Shown in pieces: positions 19,288 to 28,829 of a stretch of DNA of 64,000 nucleotides. Within the stretch, counting starts at the first letter, position 1. The number at the start of each line of letters is the position of its first letter. Both the position numbers and the translations under genes were made by a program. Source of the stretch: Acidobacteriota bacterium (GTDB taxonomy: Bacteria; Acidobacteriota; Terriglobia; UBA7540); the NCBI GenBank assembly GCA_021838785.1, contig JAKCCV010000007.1:62001-126000 (forward strand). Reading direction: 5' to 3'. The notes under the pieces were generated by a model. The model was not told where the DNA came from, searched no databases, and was given only the letters and a program-made list of their open reading frames with translations.

Positions 19288-20046
19288 CTAAGGTTTCTGT
19301 GGGGTGGGGTGCGCGGCGCGGGGTTTGAACGGAACGATGTTGGGGATCATCTTGGTGTGCGTGGGATGTTTCTGCATCGCCGCCCTCAACTGGTTCTGGC
19401 AACTGTAAAGGTTATCCTGCATGAGGGTGTAAATCTGGCCGTGGTTGCGCGTCAGAAACGCGACGTAAGGCTGCAGAGACCCTTCGAGCGTGAACAGATT
19501 ATTCCAGGCTTGCTTGAACATGCCTCCCAACTGCACGCTCTGGTAACGGCTGACCAGATCCGCCACGCGGCGCAGCGGGGTTCGCAGATTGGTCATGGCG
19601 GCGTAAGCTTGAAACGCCAGATATTCGCTGTCCACTCGCCCGGCAAACTTCGCGCGCGCCGTTTCAAGCGCGTTGAGAGACTGGCCGAGCGTTTCGAGCG
19701 CCCGGCCCAACGTGAGCGCCTGGTCGGGCGGCATGTTCAAAAGCTCCGGGTGCGCTTGGCTCATGAGGTCGCGAATGCGCGATTCGGCCTGCCAGATTTT
19801 GACCAGCAGGTCTTGGGTTTGCCCGGGCAGCATGTATCCGGGCTGGTTGGCCATGGAAGGTGGAGGGGCTTGGAGCGATTGCGGCACTTGAATCTTCTCC
19901 GTCTGAATGACCGGCGCGCTTTTCGCCGGACTCGGCGCCTTGGTGTGGGACTGCGCCGCCGCACCGCAGGCCATGATTAGCCCCAAGAGCAGACTGACGG
20001 CGGCTCGCTCGATGAATTTTTGTGGTTCGCGCGCGTGGCGCTCCAT
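19288..20046 (-). CDS. exported helical protein of unknown function
   Basis: About 252 residues from the ATG at 20046, preceded by a GAGG site nine bases upstream (an earlier in-frame start at 20061 has no support). A signal peptide ending near GAAAQS leads into a Pro/Ala/Lys linker. A long alpha-helical domain follows (QDLLVKIWQAESRIRDLM, ALETLGQSLNALETARAKFA, DNLYSCQNQLRAAMQKH). The C-terminus is Pro/Lys-rich. No catalytic motif or family was recognised. It is 33 bp downstream of another unknown gene on the same strand and likely shares its transcript. Confidence 0.6.
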   Translation of the reverse strand: MERHAREPQKFIERAAVSLLLGLIMACGAAAQSHTKAPSPAKSAPVIQTEKIQVPQSLQAPPPSMANQPGYMLPGQTQDLLVKIWQAESRIRDLMSQAHPELLNMPPDQALTLGRALETLGQSLNALETARAKFAGRVDSEYLAFQAYAAMTNLRTPLRRVADLVSRYQSVQLGGMFKQAWNNLFTLEGSLQPYVAFLTRNHGQIYTLMQDNLYSCQNQLRAAMQKHPTHTKMIPNIVPFKPRAAHPTPQKP

Positions 20047-20079
20047 GGTCAGGAACCTCAACCTCGGGTGTTCATTGGC

Positions 20080-20490
20080 TCAATCCAGCTCTCGGACCTC
20101 AACGCTCATCACGAACAACGGGCGAGGCGATCCTCGCCCCCATCGGTTGACTTCCCATTGCGCCTGCAGAAACTTGATCTGGGGTTGTTCGGTCAAGTTG
20201 AGCGCTGCGGGGGTCACGCCGCGGTAAAAAACCTGGGGGAAGCGAAACAGCGGAGCCACGCCCCACGCCGCGCCATCCTCAGATCCCCACAGGGAAACAT
20301 CGAGGGATTCCTGCTCGATGGTCTTCTCGACGCGCAGGACAATCAGGAGCTGTCGGCCGGCCATGGCGCCAAGCTCGAAGGGCGCGCTGGAGCCGTCGGT
20401 CTCAACGGCCGTCCCCGGAGGCATCAAAAACACTCCACTGTGTCTTGCCACAGCTTCCATGCCGGTTCTCAACTTCTCGCCGTCCCCCAT
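20080..20490 (-). CDS. conserved-looking protein of unknown function
   Basis: A 136-residue soluble protein without signal peptide. The readable strands VFLMPPGTAVETDGSSAPFELGAM, QLLIVLRVEKTIEQESLDVSLWG and QPQIKFLQAQWEVNRW suggest a compact beta domain. Close to its C-terminal end the DNA carries a palindromic GGGCGAGG...CCTCGCCC stretch (about 20128-20148) inside the reading frame. It lies just downstream of mltG on the same strand. Function unknown. Confidence 0.55.
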   Translation of the reverse strand: MGDGEKLRTGMEAVARHSGVFLMPPGTAVETDGSSAPFELGAMAGRQLLIVLRVEKTIEQESLDVSLWGSEDGAAWGVAPLFRFPQVFYRGVTPAALNLTEQPQIKFLQAQWEVNRWGRGSPRPLFVMSVEVRELD

Positions 20491-20595
20491 CGTAACACAG
20501 CCTTCGGGGTCGCCTCAATTTCGCTGCTCGCCTCTCGCCGAAGGAAAACTAAATAGCCGGCTGGGGCTCGCAGCCCCAGGCGAAGACCGCGATTT

Positions 20596-21666
20596 TTACA
20601 AATGCGAGGGTCGGCGTAAATGCCGGCGACCGTGACGGTTCGCGGCCTGGGGTTTGCGGTCATGCAAGGCGGCCAACTGCCGCAGATAGCGCGCCACATG
20701 GCGCCCCTGCTCGGCCAGCGTGCGCGCAAAAACATGGCCGCCGTGGTTATCGCTGACGAAATACAGATAATCCGTCGAAGCCGGACAAAGCGCCGCCTGA
20801 AGCGAGGCGAGCCCGGGGCTACAGATGGGCCCCGGAGGCAGTCCGGCGTGAACGTAGGTGTTGTACGGCGAGTCAAACTTAAGATCTTTTTCAGTGATGG
20901 CGTGGATGGGGTGTCCCACGAGCGCGCGCGCGTAGAGCACCGTCGGGTCGCATTGCAGGGGCATTCCAATTTCCAAGCGGAGTTCAAAGACTTGGGCGAT
21001 GATGGGGCGCTCCTTGGGTTGAGGCGTCTCGCGTTCCACCAGCGACGCCAGGGTCACTGCCTGATGAAGCGTCAACCCGGAGCGCTGAAGCGGCGACGCC
21101 AAATCCTCGCGGTAAACTTTGCGGAACTGATTCAGCATGGTGGCCACAACCTGCGCGGCGGTGGCGCCGCGCGGAAAACGGTAAGTGTCCGGGAAAAGAT
21201 AGCCCTCGAGCGAGGGCGCTTGCGGGTCAAGGTCGCGGACGGCTCGGGCCTCCAGCGTGACTTGGAGAAATTGCCTCGCGGGGATGCCGAGGTCCCGCCG
21301 GTAAATTCGCGCCATGTCAAAGCGGTTGGAGCCTTCCGGGATGACGACGGCGTGAAGATAAACCTGCCCGTGGATCACGATCCGATAAACATCGAGCGGA
21401 CGCAGCGGACGGTCAAACAAATACTCGCCCGCCTCAATGCGATGGCGATACCGCCCCAGGAGATAAAGCGCCAGAAACGGCACACGATGCGCCAACACGC
21501 CTTTCGAAACCAGCAAGGAGGCCACTTGCGGGGCACGGTCGCCGCGCGGAATCTCCACCACCACTTGGCCGGAATAACCCTGATAGGGCCGAAAAATATC
21601 GCGCCCGATGAAGCCCGTCGCCAGCAGAAGGATGACGGCCCCCGCGGCCGCAAGCCGCTTTTTCAC
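20596..21666 (-). CDS. mltG: endolytic murein transglycosylase MltG
   Basis: A 356-residue membrane-anchored enzyme that cuts nascent peptidoglycan glycan chains. One N-terminal transmembrane helix (residues about 5-22) is followed by a LysM-like region and the YceG/MltG catalytic domain. The catalytic glutamate is in LASLVERETPQPKERPIIAQVF, and the conserved SPYNTYVHAGLPPGPI and YLYFVSDNHGGHVFA motifs are present. The GTG start overlaps the ruvX stop by four bases (GTGA), so the two are probably translationally coupled. The ruvX-mltG linkage is common in bacteria. Confidence 0.93.
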   Translation of the reverse strand: MKKRLAAAGAVILLLATGFIGRDIFRPYQGYSGQVVVEIPRGDRAPQVASLLVSKGVLAHRVPFLALYLLGRYRHRIEAGEYLFDRPLRPLDVYRIVIHGQVYLHAVVIPEGSNRFDMARIYRRDLGIPARQFLQVTLEARAVRDLDPQAPSLEGYLFPDTYRFPRGATAAQVVATMLNQFRKVYREDLASPLQRSGLTLHQAVTLASLVERETPQPKERPIIAQVFELRLEIGMPLQCDPTVLYARALVGHPIHAITEKDLKFDSPYNTYVHAGLPPGPICSPGLASLQAALCPASTDYLYFVSDNHGGHVFARTLAEQGRHVARYLRQLAALHDRKPQAANRHGRRHLRRPSHL

Positions 21667-22121
21667 GGGACGGCTCCGCTCTCCGGATAGGACGACGCGG
21701 CCTGCGTAGCCAGATAATCCAGATAACCGCTGAGCAGCAGCACGGCGGCCAGGCGATCGCGGGCTTGACGACGTTTGTGGATGCTGAGCCCCGCCTGGCG
21801 CAGCACGCGGCCGGCTTCGGCGGTGGTCAGGCGCTCATCCCACAGAATCACGCGACGGCCCGTTGCGCGGCGCAGCTTCTCCGCGAAAGCCGCAGCTCGG
21901 CGCGACATTTCCGTCTCTTCGCCTCGGGCGCTTATCGGGTTGCCGACCACCAGCGTTTCCACCTCATACTCCTCAACCAGGCCGCGGAGGCGGTCAAGGT
22001 CCTTGGCCAGGTTCACTCTTTCAAGCGTGGGCAGCCCCTGGGCCGTGATGCCCAGCGCATCGGAAACGGCCAGCCCGATGCGCTTTGTTCCAAAATCTAT
22101 GGCCAAAATGCGTGCTGACAA
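21663..22121 (-). CDS. ruvX: RuvX/YqgF-family RNase H-like nuclease
   Basis: A 152-residue protein of the YqgF family (putative Holliday junction resolvase, also linked to 16S rRNA processing). The RNase-H-fold motifs are clear: ILAIDFGTKRIGLAVSD at the N-terminus with the first catalytic aspartate, LVVGNPISARGEETEMS in the middle, VILWDERLTTAEA with the next acidic pair, and a C-terminal aspartate in RDRLAAVLLLSGYLD. Length is normal. It overlaps mltG downstream. Confidence 0.92.
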   Translation of the reverse strand: MSARILAIDFGTKRIGLAVSDALGITAQGLPTLERVNLAKDLDRLRGLVEEYEVETLVVGNPISARGEETEMSRRAAAFAEKLRRATGRRVILWDERLTTAEAGRVLRQAGLSIHKRRQARDRLAAVLLLSGYLDYLATQAASSYPESGAVP

Positions 22122-22237
22122 TTACGCCTCAACGGGCCGTGCGGACGGCCGAACTGAGCTCGAGCCGCTAACAGCCTTTTCCATTATGCACCGCGGGAGC
22201 CTCAATTTGACGTCGGTCTCAGCGTGCCGGGGCGGAC

Positions 22238-23152
22238 TCAGAGGTTGGTGGCGCGACGCGCCAGATATTTGAAGGATTGAAGCGTGGCCGTGAGGCTGGC
22301 GGCCAGCGTCAGCGCTCCCAAGGCCGCGTGCGTGGCCCGCATGACTGCCAGTCCGGGAAGCGGATGGGCTAGCGCGTGGCTGTCCACTTCCGTGCGGTAG
22401 CTCACCAAGCCCAACAAAAGTTCAATGATCACCAGTTCGGCCAGAATGATCGCCGCGATTTTGAGCGCTCGCAACGCCGAGAACTTGTTCAACGCGATTT
22501 CCAGCATCCACAGCGCGCCTGCCGAGACAAGAATTCCTCCGATAAAGTGCGGCGCCAGCCGCATGAGTCCCCGCGCATGTATCGAGCCCACGACCATGTC
22601 GGCAAAAAGCGTCAAGGTGGTGAAGACGCTGAGCTGGCGAAAGGACGGGGCGGCGACGTCCGGAACCTTGGGCAAATCCCATCTCCAATCGGTTCTGGTG
22701 AAAAGCGCCAGCAGCACGGCAAGACCAAAGATCAGGAGCGTCAATGGGGTGTGGGTCAAGACTTGCGCCGTTGAAGGATCCAGGCGCGACGCCGTGCCCC
22801 AGACCAGCGCTTGCATCACCGCCAGACCTGCGGTGCCCCATCCCAGAATTTTCAAGTAGCGGGCCGCGCCACCCCACGCAAGCCAAACCGCAAGAATCAC
22901 AAACAGGGCGGCCGAAATTTCGATGATCCAAGGGCTAAAGCTCGGGTAAGCCCCGGAGGTTAAATGTCCCATGGCGCCGAGGACGAGCGCCAGAAATTCG
23001 ACAACGGCCACGAAAGCGGCAAACCGGTGCAGCCAGGAGACGTTTGCCTCGCTGGATACCGCGGAAGGCGGCAAAAGCGCTAGCGGAGAAGAGGGCATGA
23101 CGCTTCGCTCGCCGCTTTCGACGCTGGGGATCAAGGTGGGATCAGGACTCAT
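22238..23152 (-). CDS. multi-pass membrane protein, heme A synthase (CtaA/Cox15)-like
   Basis: About 304 residues from the ATG at 23152 (earlier codons would overlap the next gene; 23098 is another candidate). Eight hydrophobic segments are arranged as two four-helix halves, each with a histidine-bearing helix (WLHRFAAFVAVVEFLALVLG, IHARGLMRLAPHFIGG, MRATHAALGALTLAASL). That layout resembles CtaA/Cox15 heme A synthase, but the usual cysteine pair and other diagnostic residues are not evident. The assignment is tentative; no cytochrome oxidase genes are nearby. Confidence 0.5.
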   Translation of the reverse strand: MSPDPTLIPSVESGERSVMPSSPLALLPPSAVSSEANVSWLHRFAAFVAVVEFLALVLGAMGHLTSGAYPSFSPWIIEISAALFVILAVWLAWGGAARYLKILGWGTAGLAVMQALVWGTASRLDPSTAQVLTHTPLTLLIFGLAVLLALFTRTDWRWDLPKVPDVAAPSFRQLSVFTTLTLFADMVVGSIHARGLMRLAPHFIGGILVSAGALWMLEIALNKFSALRALKIAAIILAELVIIELLLGLVSYRTEVDSHALAHPLPGLAVMRATHAALGALTLAASLTATLQSFKYLARRATNL

Positions 23153-23174
23153 AACTGTGCCGATGCGAATCGTC

Positions 23175-23954
23175 TCACGGGCGCGACATTTTGGCGACCG
23201 CCCAGGGAACCCAGGCTCGCGGGACCAACCGCTCAATCCACACGCTCATTTTGTTCGCCCACCCGGGAATCACCATGCCGCCGCCGGCATCGAGCTTGGC
23301 AAGTGCCTCGGCGACGACGGCTTCCGGGGCCATGCTGGCTGCGGGGAAACGTCCGCGCCCCGTCCGGCTGCCCTCGATCACAAAGTTCGTTCGAGTGCCC
23401 CCCGGGCACAGCGTGACCACTCGCACCCCGAATGGCCGCGCCTCTTCTGCCAAGGCGAGCGAAAAATGCGTGATAAAGGCCTTTGTGGCCGAGTAAACGG
23501 CCACATACGGGATCGGCTGAAAACCCGTGATCGAGGATACCTGGACGATTCCTCCCGCGCGCCGTTCGATCATGCCGGGAAGAAGATGGTGGGTCAATTC
23601 GACGAGTGACGCCAGGTGCAGCTTGATCATCTGCCGCTGCCGCTCGCCCGACAACTTCCAGAACTCTCCGCGCGCGCCAAACCCTGCGTTATTAACCAGC
23701 AGGCTGACGCCGCCCTGGCGCTCCAAAACCGATTTCGCCAAAGCGCTGCCGGCGCCCTCCACGCTCAGGTCGCATGGAAACACCTCGGCCTGAACGCCCC
23801 AAGCGGTTTCAAGCTCCCGCGCCAGGCTCGCCAGCTTGTCTTGGGAGCGCGCCACCAGAATCAGATTCTGTTTTCGCCGAGCCAACGCGTGCGCAAACTG
23901 TTCTCCAATGCCGCTCGAAGCCCCCGTCACCAAAGCCCAGTCGGATGCGCTCAT
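23175..23954 (-). CDS. short-chain dehydrogenase/reductase
   Basis: A 259-residue classical SDR. The cofactor glycine motif is LVTGASSGIGEQFAHALARR, the NNAG motif is in SLLVNNAGFGARGEF, and the catalytic Ser and Tyr-x3-Lys are in IVQVSSITGFQPIPYVAVYSATKAF. The arginine after the second strand (LVARSQDKLA) favours NADP(H). The C-terminal PRAWVPWAVAKMSR tail is seen in membrane-associated members. The start overlaps the stop of the upstream fatty-acid-hydroxylase-like gene by four bases, so both probably act on a lipid substrate (inference). Confidence 0.85.
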   Translation of the reverse strand: MSASDWALVTGASSGIGEQFAHALARRKQNLILVARSQDKLASLARELETAWGVQAEVFPCDLSVEGAGSALAKSVLERQGGVSLLVNNAGFGARGEFWKLSGERQRQMIKLHLASLVELTHHLLPGMIERRAGGIVQVSSITGFQPIPYVAVYSATKAFITHFSLALAEEARPFGVRVVTLCPGGTRTNFVIEGSRTGRGRFPAASMAPEAVVAEALAKLDAGGGMVIPGWANKMSVWIERLVPRAWVPWAVAKMSRP

Positions 23955-24697
23955 GAACGCGCCCCCGATACCGGCAGGGCGGCCTCACCTGTCCGCTTGA
24001 CCGGAAAAGCTTTCTTGTGGTGATAGAGAGCTTGACGGGCCTCGGCCGGATAGCGCGTCTTGAAAACGATGTCCCAAAAGCCGTTGGTCAAACCGTATCC
24101 GCGCTCCATGCCCTTGGGGCTGTGATGATAAAAATGGTGCCGCTTAATGTACCGAAAATATGGGTTGCGGAAATTGTAGAAGTGGCAGGAATGATGAACC
24201 CACTCCTCCACCACGTAAAACTCCACTACCCCTGCCAGCAGGACCGGCAACGCGTAAACCGGCGCGATAAAGCTGAGCGGGGCGGCGACAAAGAAGAGCG
24301 GCAGCAGATCCTTCAATTCCCCGTTGATGTGATGGCCATCGAAAGGGTGCTCATGGTGCTCCCAGTGCAAAGGATCAAGCCGCTCGTGCATGAAGCGCCG
24401 GATCATGCCCTCGCCCGGAGGGAAGTGCCCGTGTAGCACGTAGCGGTGGAACAGGTATTCGACGAGCGTCCACACCGGCACCCCGGCACCATAAAACGCC
24501 AGCGCTATCCAAGGATGCGCCGAGCGGAGCGCAATCATTAGCACGGCCAGTGAATAGACGGAATAAAAAACCGTCACCGGGTAAAGCCGATGGCGTGAAA
24601 TGCGGGCTTGTTGCCGCTTATACTCTCCGAAAGGAATGTCCGGACGTGAGGCAGCGGTTGGATTTTCCAACGGCTTCATGGGACGACTCGATTCCAT
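23951..24697 (-). CDS. fatty acid hydroxylase / sterol desaturase superfamily membrane protein
   Basis: About 248 residues from the ATG at 24697, seven bases after a GAGG site. Four hydrophobic segments carry the di-iron histidine clusters of the superfamily: HRYVLHGHFP, HWEHHEHPFDGHH, HHSCHFYN and HHFYHHSP. The last part, GYGLTNGFWDIVFKTRYP, matches the conserved end of bacterial lipid hydroxylases. The family uses O2 and two irons to hydroxylate or desaturate lipid chains. The substrate is unknown; the coupled SDR downstream could act on the same lipid. Confidence 0.85.
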   Translation of the reverse strand: MESSRPMKPLENPTAASRPDIPFGEYKRQQARISRHRLYPVTVFYSVYSLAVLMIALRSAHPWIALAFYGAGVPVWTLVEYLFHRYVLHGHFPPGEGMIRRFMHERLDPLHWEHHEHPFDGHHINGELKDLLPLFFVAAPLSFIAPVYALPVLLAGVVEFYVVEEWVHHSCHFYNFRNPYFRYIKRHHFYHHSPKGMERGYGLTNGFWDIVFKTRYPAEARQALYHHKKAFPVKRTGEAALPVSGARS

Positions 24698-24949
24698 CAG
24701 CAACCTCAACACGGGGTTTCCGTTACAAGCAAACTTTTAGCGGCTTGCCTCAATCCCGGCGGATGCACCACCAGGGCAGATTCCCCCCTCGCCTTGCCCA
24801 TGGCGCCTCGTTACAGCCTGCCACCGCCTCCGCACAGGATCTCAGAGATTCTCTAAGCACCCACAGATTTCGGAGTCGGCCTTCGATCCCCCTCCGTTCT
24901 GTTGTGCGAGACCAATAGGTGGCATTTTAGCTTCATCAACGGCCCTTGT

Positions 24950-27523
24950 CTAGTGGGCAAATCCGATGATGATGCCATCAATTCTCTTGTTGAAGCCCGT
25001 AAAATTGCCGAACAAGGGCGAAGCCGTGTCATTAAATACATCCGTCGGATTTGTTTGGTCGGTGGTGTTGATGGAAAAAACGCCGAAGCGAAACAGGTGA
25101 CCCTTCCGAAAGGGCACAGGGAACTCCTTAAAAATGCTCCAATTGAGCGAAAAATAAGTTGGATACCGCTGGCCCTCAGGGATGCCAACGTAGTTCTGAA
25201 GCACATCCACGTTGGAATACGGAAAACCCGTGTGGATGTCCACGGCGGGCACAAAGGTGATTTTCCACGGCAGGCGGAAAGTGCCGAGGGCCGTCAGGCG
25301 ATTGGGAATGTCGGAGGGCAGATTCGCGTAAACGTCGGGGCGAATCACCGGCTGCTCAAACGGGACATAGAGCTGGCTGAGCGTGTTCAAATCGCCGCGG
25401 GCGATGGTGTGCAGATAGTCGAAGGTAATGTCCGACCGGGCACTCGGATGAACTTGCAGCGAGGCTTCCACCTCTCGATAATCCGTCCGCCCGGTGTTGA
25501 TGAGCATCAAATACGCTCGGCCATTGAGCGGGGCTGTCGGATTCACCACGAATTCATGGCGCGCCTGACTGGAAAGGTAATCGAGGTTCAGGGTCATGCG
25601 GCGGGACAATTGGCGCTCGACGCCGACCCTCCAGGTGTCTTCATAAGGTGTGCTGCCGAGATTGGAGCAGGAGGCCAGAATCTGCGGACCAAGGGGGCTG
25701 ATTTGCGCGCAGACGTTTTCATAATTGATGGGCGGCGCCACCAGCAATCCTTGCGGGTCAAAGAGAAAAACGGAGCGCTCCGGATTATCGGCAAAAGCTC
25801 CCGCCAGCAACGGCGTGCGCTCGTGAAAGATGCCCCAGCCGGCGTGAAAAACCGTTTTGCCTCCGCTGCCGGGCGAATAAATGACCCCCAACCGCGGCGC
25901 GAAATCAGCCTTTTCTCCATTCGACTGGCCAAAGTACCGCACGCCCAGGTTCACGGCCATGTGGTCGTTGAAGGTCCAATGGTCCTGAAGAAAGCTGGCC
26001 ACCTGCGTATCCTGCGTGCGCAGCTCTCCCACTCCGGAGAAATGGATTTCTTCGGCCACCGCGCCGTCGGCCCGCAATACCTCAACCGGGCGCGAGGCGC
26101 TGGTCCCATGAAAGGCGCGCTCCACAACCTCCACGCCCAAGGAAAGCTCGTGCTTGCCGAGCCACGCCCGCGAGGGGAGCGTGAGTTCGGTGCCCGCTTC
26201 TGTCTGATGGCTGAAGCGCTTCCAGGCGTTGAAGTAATTTCCCGCCAAGCCATTGGGCGTCACTAGCATGTCGAGCGGCCCTTGCCCGTGCGCGTAAGTA
26301 TCCGCCTTGAGGTATTGCACTCGCGTCGTGAGCACGTTCCCGGAAGAAAATTGGTAGTGGTCCGATACGGCGAGGTCGTAGCCTCGCTGCCCGAGATCCG
26401 ACGCCGCCGGCTGCGGAATGAGCGCCCGCAGATTGGCAAACTCCTGCCGCCGGGGAAAGAGGTCCACGTTCACAGTCAGCAAATGGCGGGTCGAAAACAA
26501 GTACTGAAACGTCGAAAAAGAATTGAAACCTTGAATTTTGGTTTCATCGTGCGGCCAAGCCAGACCCCGAATATCCTCCTTGTTCATGGTGTACTGAAAC
26601 ACTTCCGCGAAATTCAGTTTGTTGGACCAGAGCGGCCCCGAAAAATGCAAGCGTGGCTCAGCCTGCTGGATTCCGACGATGTGGCCTTGCTTACCGCGAA
26701 TCTTTGGATTGATGTTTTCCATTCCCCACGTCCACTGGCTGGTCGGCGTTTTTGTTTCAATGCTCGTCAATCCGCCGATGAACCCGTCATAATCGGCCTC
26801 GAAGGGCGCTCGGTAAACCTTCAGGGACTGGATCGCGTCCACGGGCAAATTCACAATAAAGCTTCCAGTCACCGGATCCACGGCGTCTGCCGAATCAATC
26901 TCCATCATGCCCTGCGTTTCCGGCGCGCCCTCGATGTAGGTTTCGCCGTTTAGAACGCGGATGACTCCCGGCATCAGCGGCAACTCCTGTTTGACTCGTT
27001 GTTGAGCCACCGGCGCCGTAATGAGCTGTGAAGCGGTCAACTTAGCCGGTGGGGCAGTATTCTTCTGGGCGACCGGCGGCGCTTTCTCACGAACTTCTAC
27101 CACTTGACGAACCTCCGAAAGCTTGAGCCGGATGTTCTCCACTAGGTTGTCGCTGGGGTGAAGGACGACGCTTTTGGTAAAGGGTTCAAAACCTTGTCCG
27201 CCCGCCGTCAGCGTGTAACTGCCGGGCGGAATGTCGGCCAAGACAAACCCTCCACTCTCGCCGGAAACGGCAGTTCGGGGTGGCTGGCTGCCATTGGCGG
27301 AAGTCAATCGAACTTCTACATGGCCCGCCGGAAACACCTTGCCGTCGGGAGTGACGGCCGTCACCGTTCCATGCACTACCGCCAACTGAGGCGATTGCGC
27401 GACCGCCACCGGCGGAGCCATCCCCACCCAAAGAGCCACGACGGCGAAGAGCACACTCCGAGCGCCGCGCGCAATAATGATGGCTGTGGGTTTTCTCAGA
27501 CTGCCAAACCTCGATGTCACCAC
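24950..27523 (-). CDS. TonB-dependent receptor with carboxypeptidase-regulatory N-terminal domain
   Basis: An 857-residue outer-membrane protein. The signal peptide (GTG start, cleavage near AVAQS) is followed by a CarboxypepD-reg/CNA-B-type domain (about 50-130: GGFVLADIPPGSYTLTAGGQGFEPF), a plug-like region (PLMPGVIRVLNGETYIEGAP), and a long beta-barrel of Oar type. The barrel has the usual features near its end (GTFRLPWKITFVPAVDIHTGFPYS, FNKRIDGIIIGFAH). Such receptors are abundant in Acidobacteriota; the substrate cannot be inferred. No TonB box or sigma/anti-sigma partner was recognised. It is monocistronic by spacing. Confidence 0.82.
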   Translation of the reverse strand: MVTSRFGSLRKPTAIIIARGARSVLFAVVALWVGMAPPVAVAQSPQLAVVHGTVTAVTPDGKVFPAGHVEVRLTSANGSQPPRTAVSGESGGFVLADIPPGSYTLTAGGQGFEPFTKSVVLHPSDNLVENIRLKLSEVRQVVEVREKAPPVAQKNTAPPAKLTASQLITAPVAQQRVKQELPLMPGVIRVLNGETYIEGAPETQGMMEIDSADAVDPVTGSFIVNLPVDAIQSLKVYRAPFEADYDGFIGGLTSIETKTPTSQWTWGMENINPKIRGKQGHIVGIQQAEPRLHFSGPLWSNKLNFAEVFQYTMNKEDIRGLAWPHDETKIQGFNSFSTFQYLFSTRHLLTVNVDLFPRRQEFANLRALIPQPAASDLGQRGYDLAVSDHYQFSSGNVLTTRVQYLKADTYAHGQGPLDMLVTPNGLAGNYFNAWKRFSHQTEAGTELTLPSRAWLGKHELSLGVEVVERAFHGTSASRPVEVLRADGAVAEEIHFSGVGELRTQDTQVASFLQDHWTFNDHMAVNLGVRYFGQSNGEKADFAPRLGVIYSPGSGGKTVFHAGWGIFHERTPLLAGAFADNPERSVFLFDPQGLLVAPPINYENVCAQISPLGPQILASCSNLGSTPYEDTWRVGVERQLSRRMTLNLDYLSSQARHEFVVNPTAPLNGRAYLMLINTGRTDYREVEASLQVHPSARSDITFDYLHTIARGDLNTLSQLYVPFEQPVIRPDVYANLPSDIPNRLTALGTFRLPWKITFVPAVDIHTGFPYSNVDVLQNYVGIPEGQRYPTYFSLNWSIFKEFPVPFRKGHLFRFGVFSINTTDQTNPTDVFNDTASPLFGNFTGFNKRIDGIIIGFAH

Positions 27524-27863
27524 GACAACGGTTTCCCTATTCGTCTCATCACCGTGAGGGGATCGCCTTCAGATCGGGACCTCGCCGGGATGGCGCGCCG
27601 TGGACAGGATGCGCGCCTCCGCCTGGCGCGAGCTACTTCAGCCGGGCCGGCGCGGTCAAACTCCCATCTTGCCTTTCAACCGATGGGGATGGCAAGGCGC
27701 GGCCGATGTCAAATCACGGCCGGCTTCATTTTGCTCAGCTTAATCGGATGCGCGAAGCGCGCGGCGAGTTTCACGCTCCATCACGGCAAGAAGATGGACC
27801 GGCCGCTTCGGGGATGGTCGAACTTTCCACGGGCCAGCCCCGCCATCGCCGGTTTCTGCGGAA
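27524..27863. other. intergenic stretch without a supported gene
   Basis: 340 bp between the TonB-dependent receptor start and the argF stop. Overlapping ORFs here are compositionally shadow-like. It must contain the receptor's promoter, but no clear -35/-10 pair was identified by eye. Confidence 0.45.
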
Positions 27864-28829
27864 TTAGCGATGCCCGTTTTGCATGAGCAACATCAAAATC
27901 GCCTTCTGAACGTGCAATCGGTTTTCTGCCTGGTCATAAACAATCGAGCGGCTCGAGTCCATGACGGAATCGGTCACCTCTTGCCCCCGGTGCGCCGGCA
28001 GGCAGTGCATAAAGACAGCCCCCCGGTCGGCCGCGGCCATCAGAGCGTCATTGACCTGGAAAGAAGCAAAAACCTGCGCCCGAAGATGAGCGGCGAATTC
28101 CTGACCCATGCTGGCCCAAACGTCGGTATAGACGGCCTGCGCGCCAGCGACCGCCTCGAGAGGATCGTGAAATAACTGCACCGTTCCACCCCCCGCGCGC
28201 CCGGCCGCTCGCGCTTCCTTCACGATTTCCGACTTCGGCTCGAATCCGGCCGGCGTGGCCACCCTCACCGTGACGCCCAGTTTGGCCCCTGTGACCATGA
28301 GCGAATGACAAACGTTATTGCCGTCGCCGACAAACGCCAGCGTCAGGCCCCGCAGGCGACCATGCTTTTCCTTCAGCGTAAAGAAATCACTGATGGCCTG
28401 GCACGGGTGGAATAGATCCGTCAGGGCGTTGATGACCGGGATGGAGGCGTTCTGCGCCAGCTCGACCACTGCCTGATGCGCGAACGTGCGGGCGACCACA
28501 CCGTCCACCCAGCGTTCCAGGTTACGCGCCACGTCCTTGATGGACTCGCGCTCGCCCAGGCGCGGCTTCACGTGCTCCAGATAAACCGCAAACCCGCCCA
28601 GGCTGGTCATCCCCACTTCAAAGGTGGTGCGTGTGCGGAGCGAAGGCTTCTCAAAAATCATCGCCAGTTGTTTGCCGGCGAGCGCGCCGGCATAGGCCGC
28701 GGGCGAAGCCTTCACCCGTTCCGCCAGTTCAAAAATCAGCTTCAAATCGCTCCGCGTCAGTTCGGCGTCGGAAATCAAATCTCGAACGCTAACTTGCTCC
28801 TGTTGGTCCATCGCCACCACGGGGGTCAT
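27864..28829 (-). CDS. argF: ornithine carbamoyltransferase
   Basis: A 321-residue cytosolic transcarbamoylase that makes citrulline from ornithine and carbamoyl phosphate. The carbamoyl-phosphate loop is EKPSLRTRTTFEVGM. The second-domain motifs are LTDLFHPCQAISDFFTL and AFVGDGNNVCHSLM, and the ornithine-binding loop is VFMHCLPAHRGQEV. The start overlaps the argD stop by four bases (ATGA). It is the last gene of the arg operon seen here. Confidence 0.95.
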   Translation of the reverse strand: MTPVVAMDQQEQVSVRDLISDAELTRSDLKLIFELAERVKASPAAYAGALAGKQLAMIFEKPSLRTRTTFEVGMTSLGGFAVYLEHVKPRLGERESIKDVARNLERWVDGVVARTFAHQAVVELAQNASIPVINALTDLFHPCQAISDFFTLKEKHGRLRGLTLAFVGDGNNVCHSLMVTGAKLGVTVRVATPAGFEPKSEIVKEARAAGRAGGGTVQLFHDPLEAVAGAQAVYTDVWASMGQEFAAHLRAQVFASFQVNDALMAAADRGAVFMHCLPAHRGQEVTDSVMDSSRSIVYDQAENRLHVQKAILMLLMQNGHR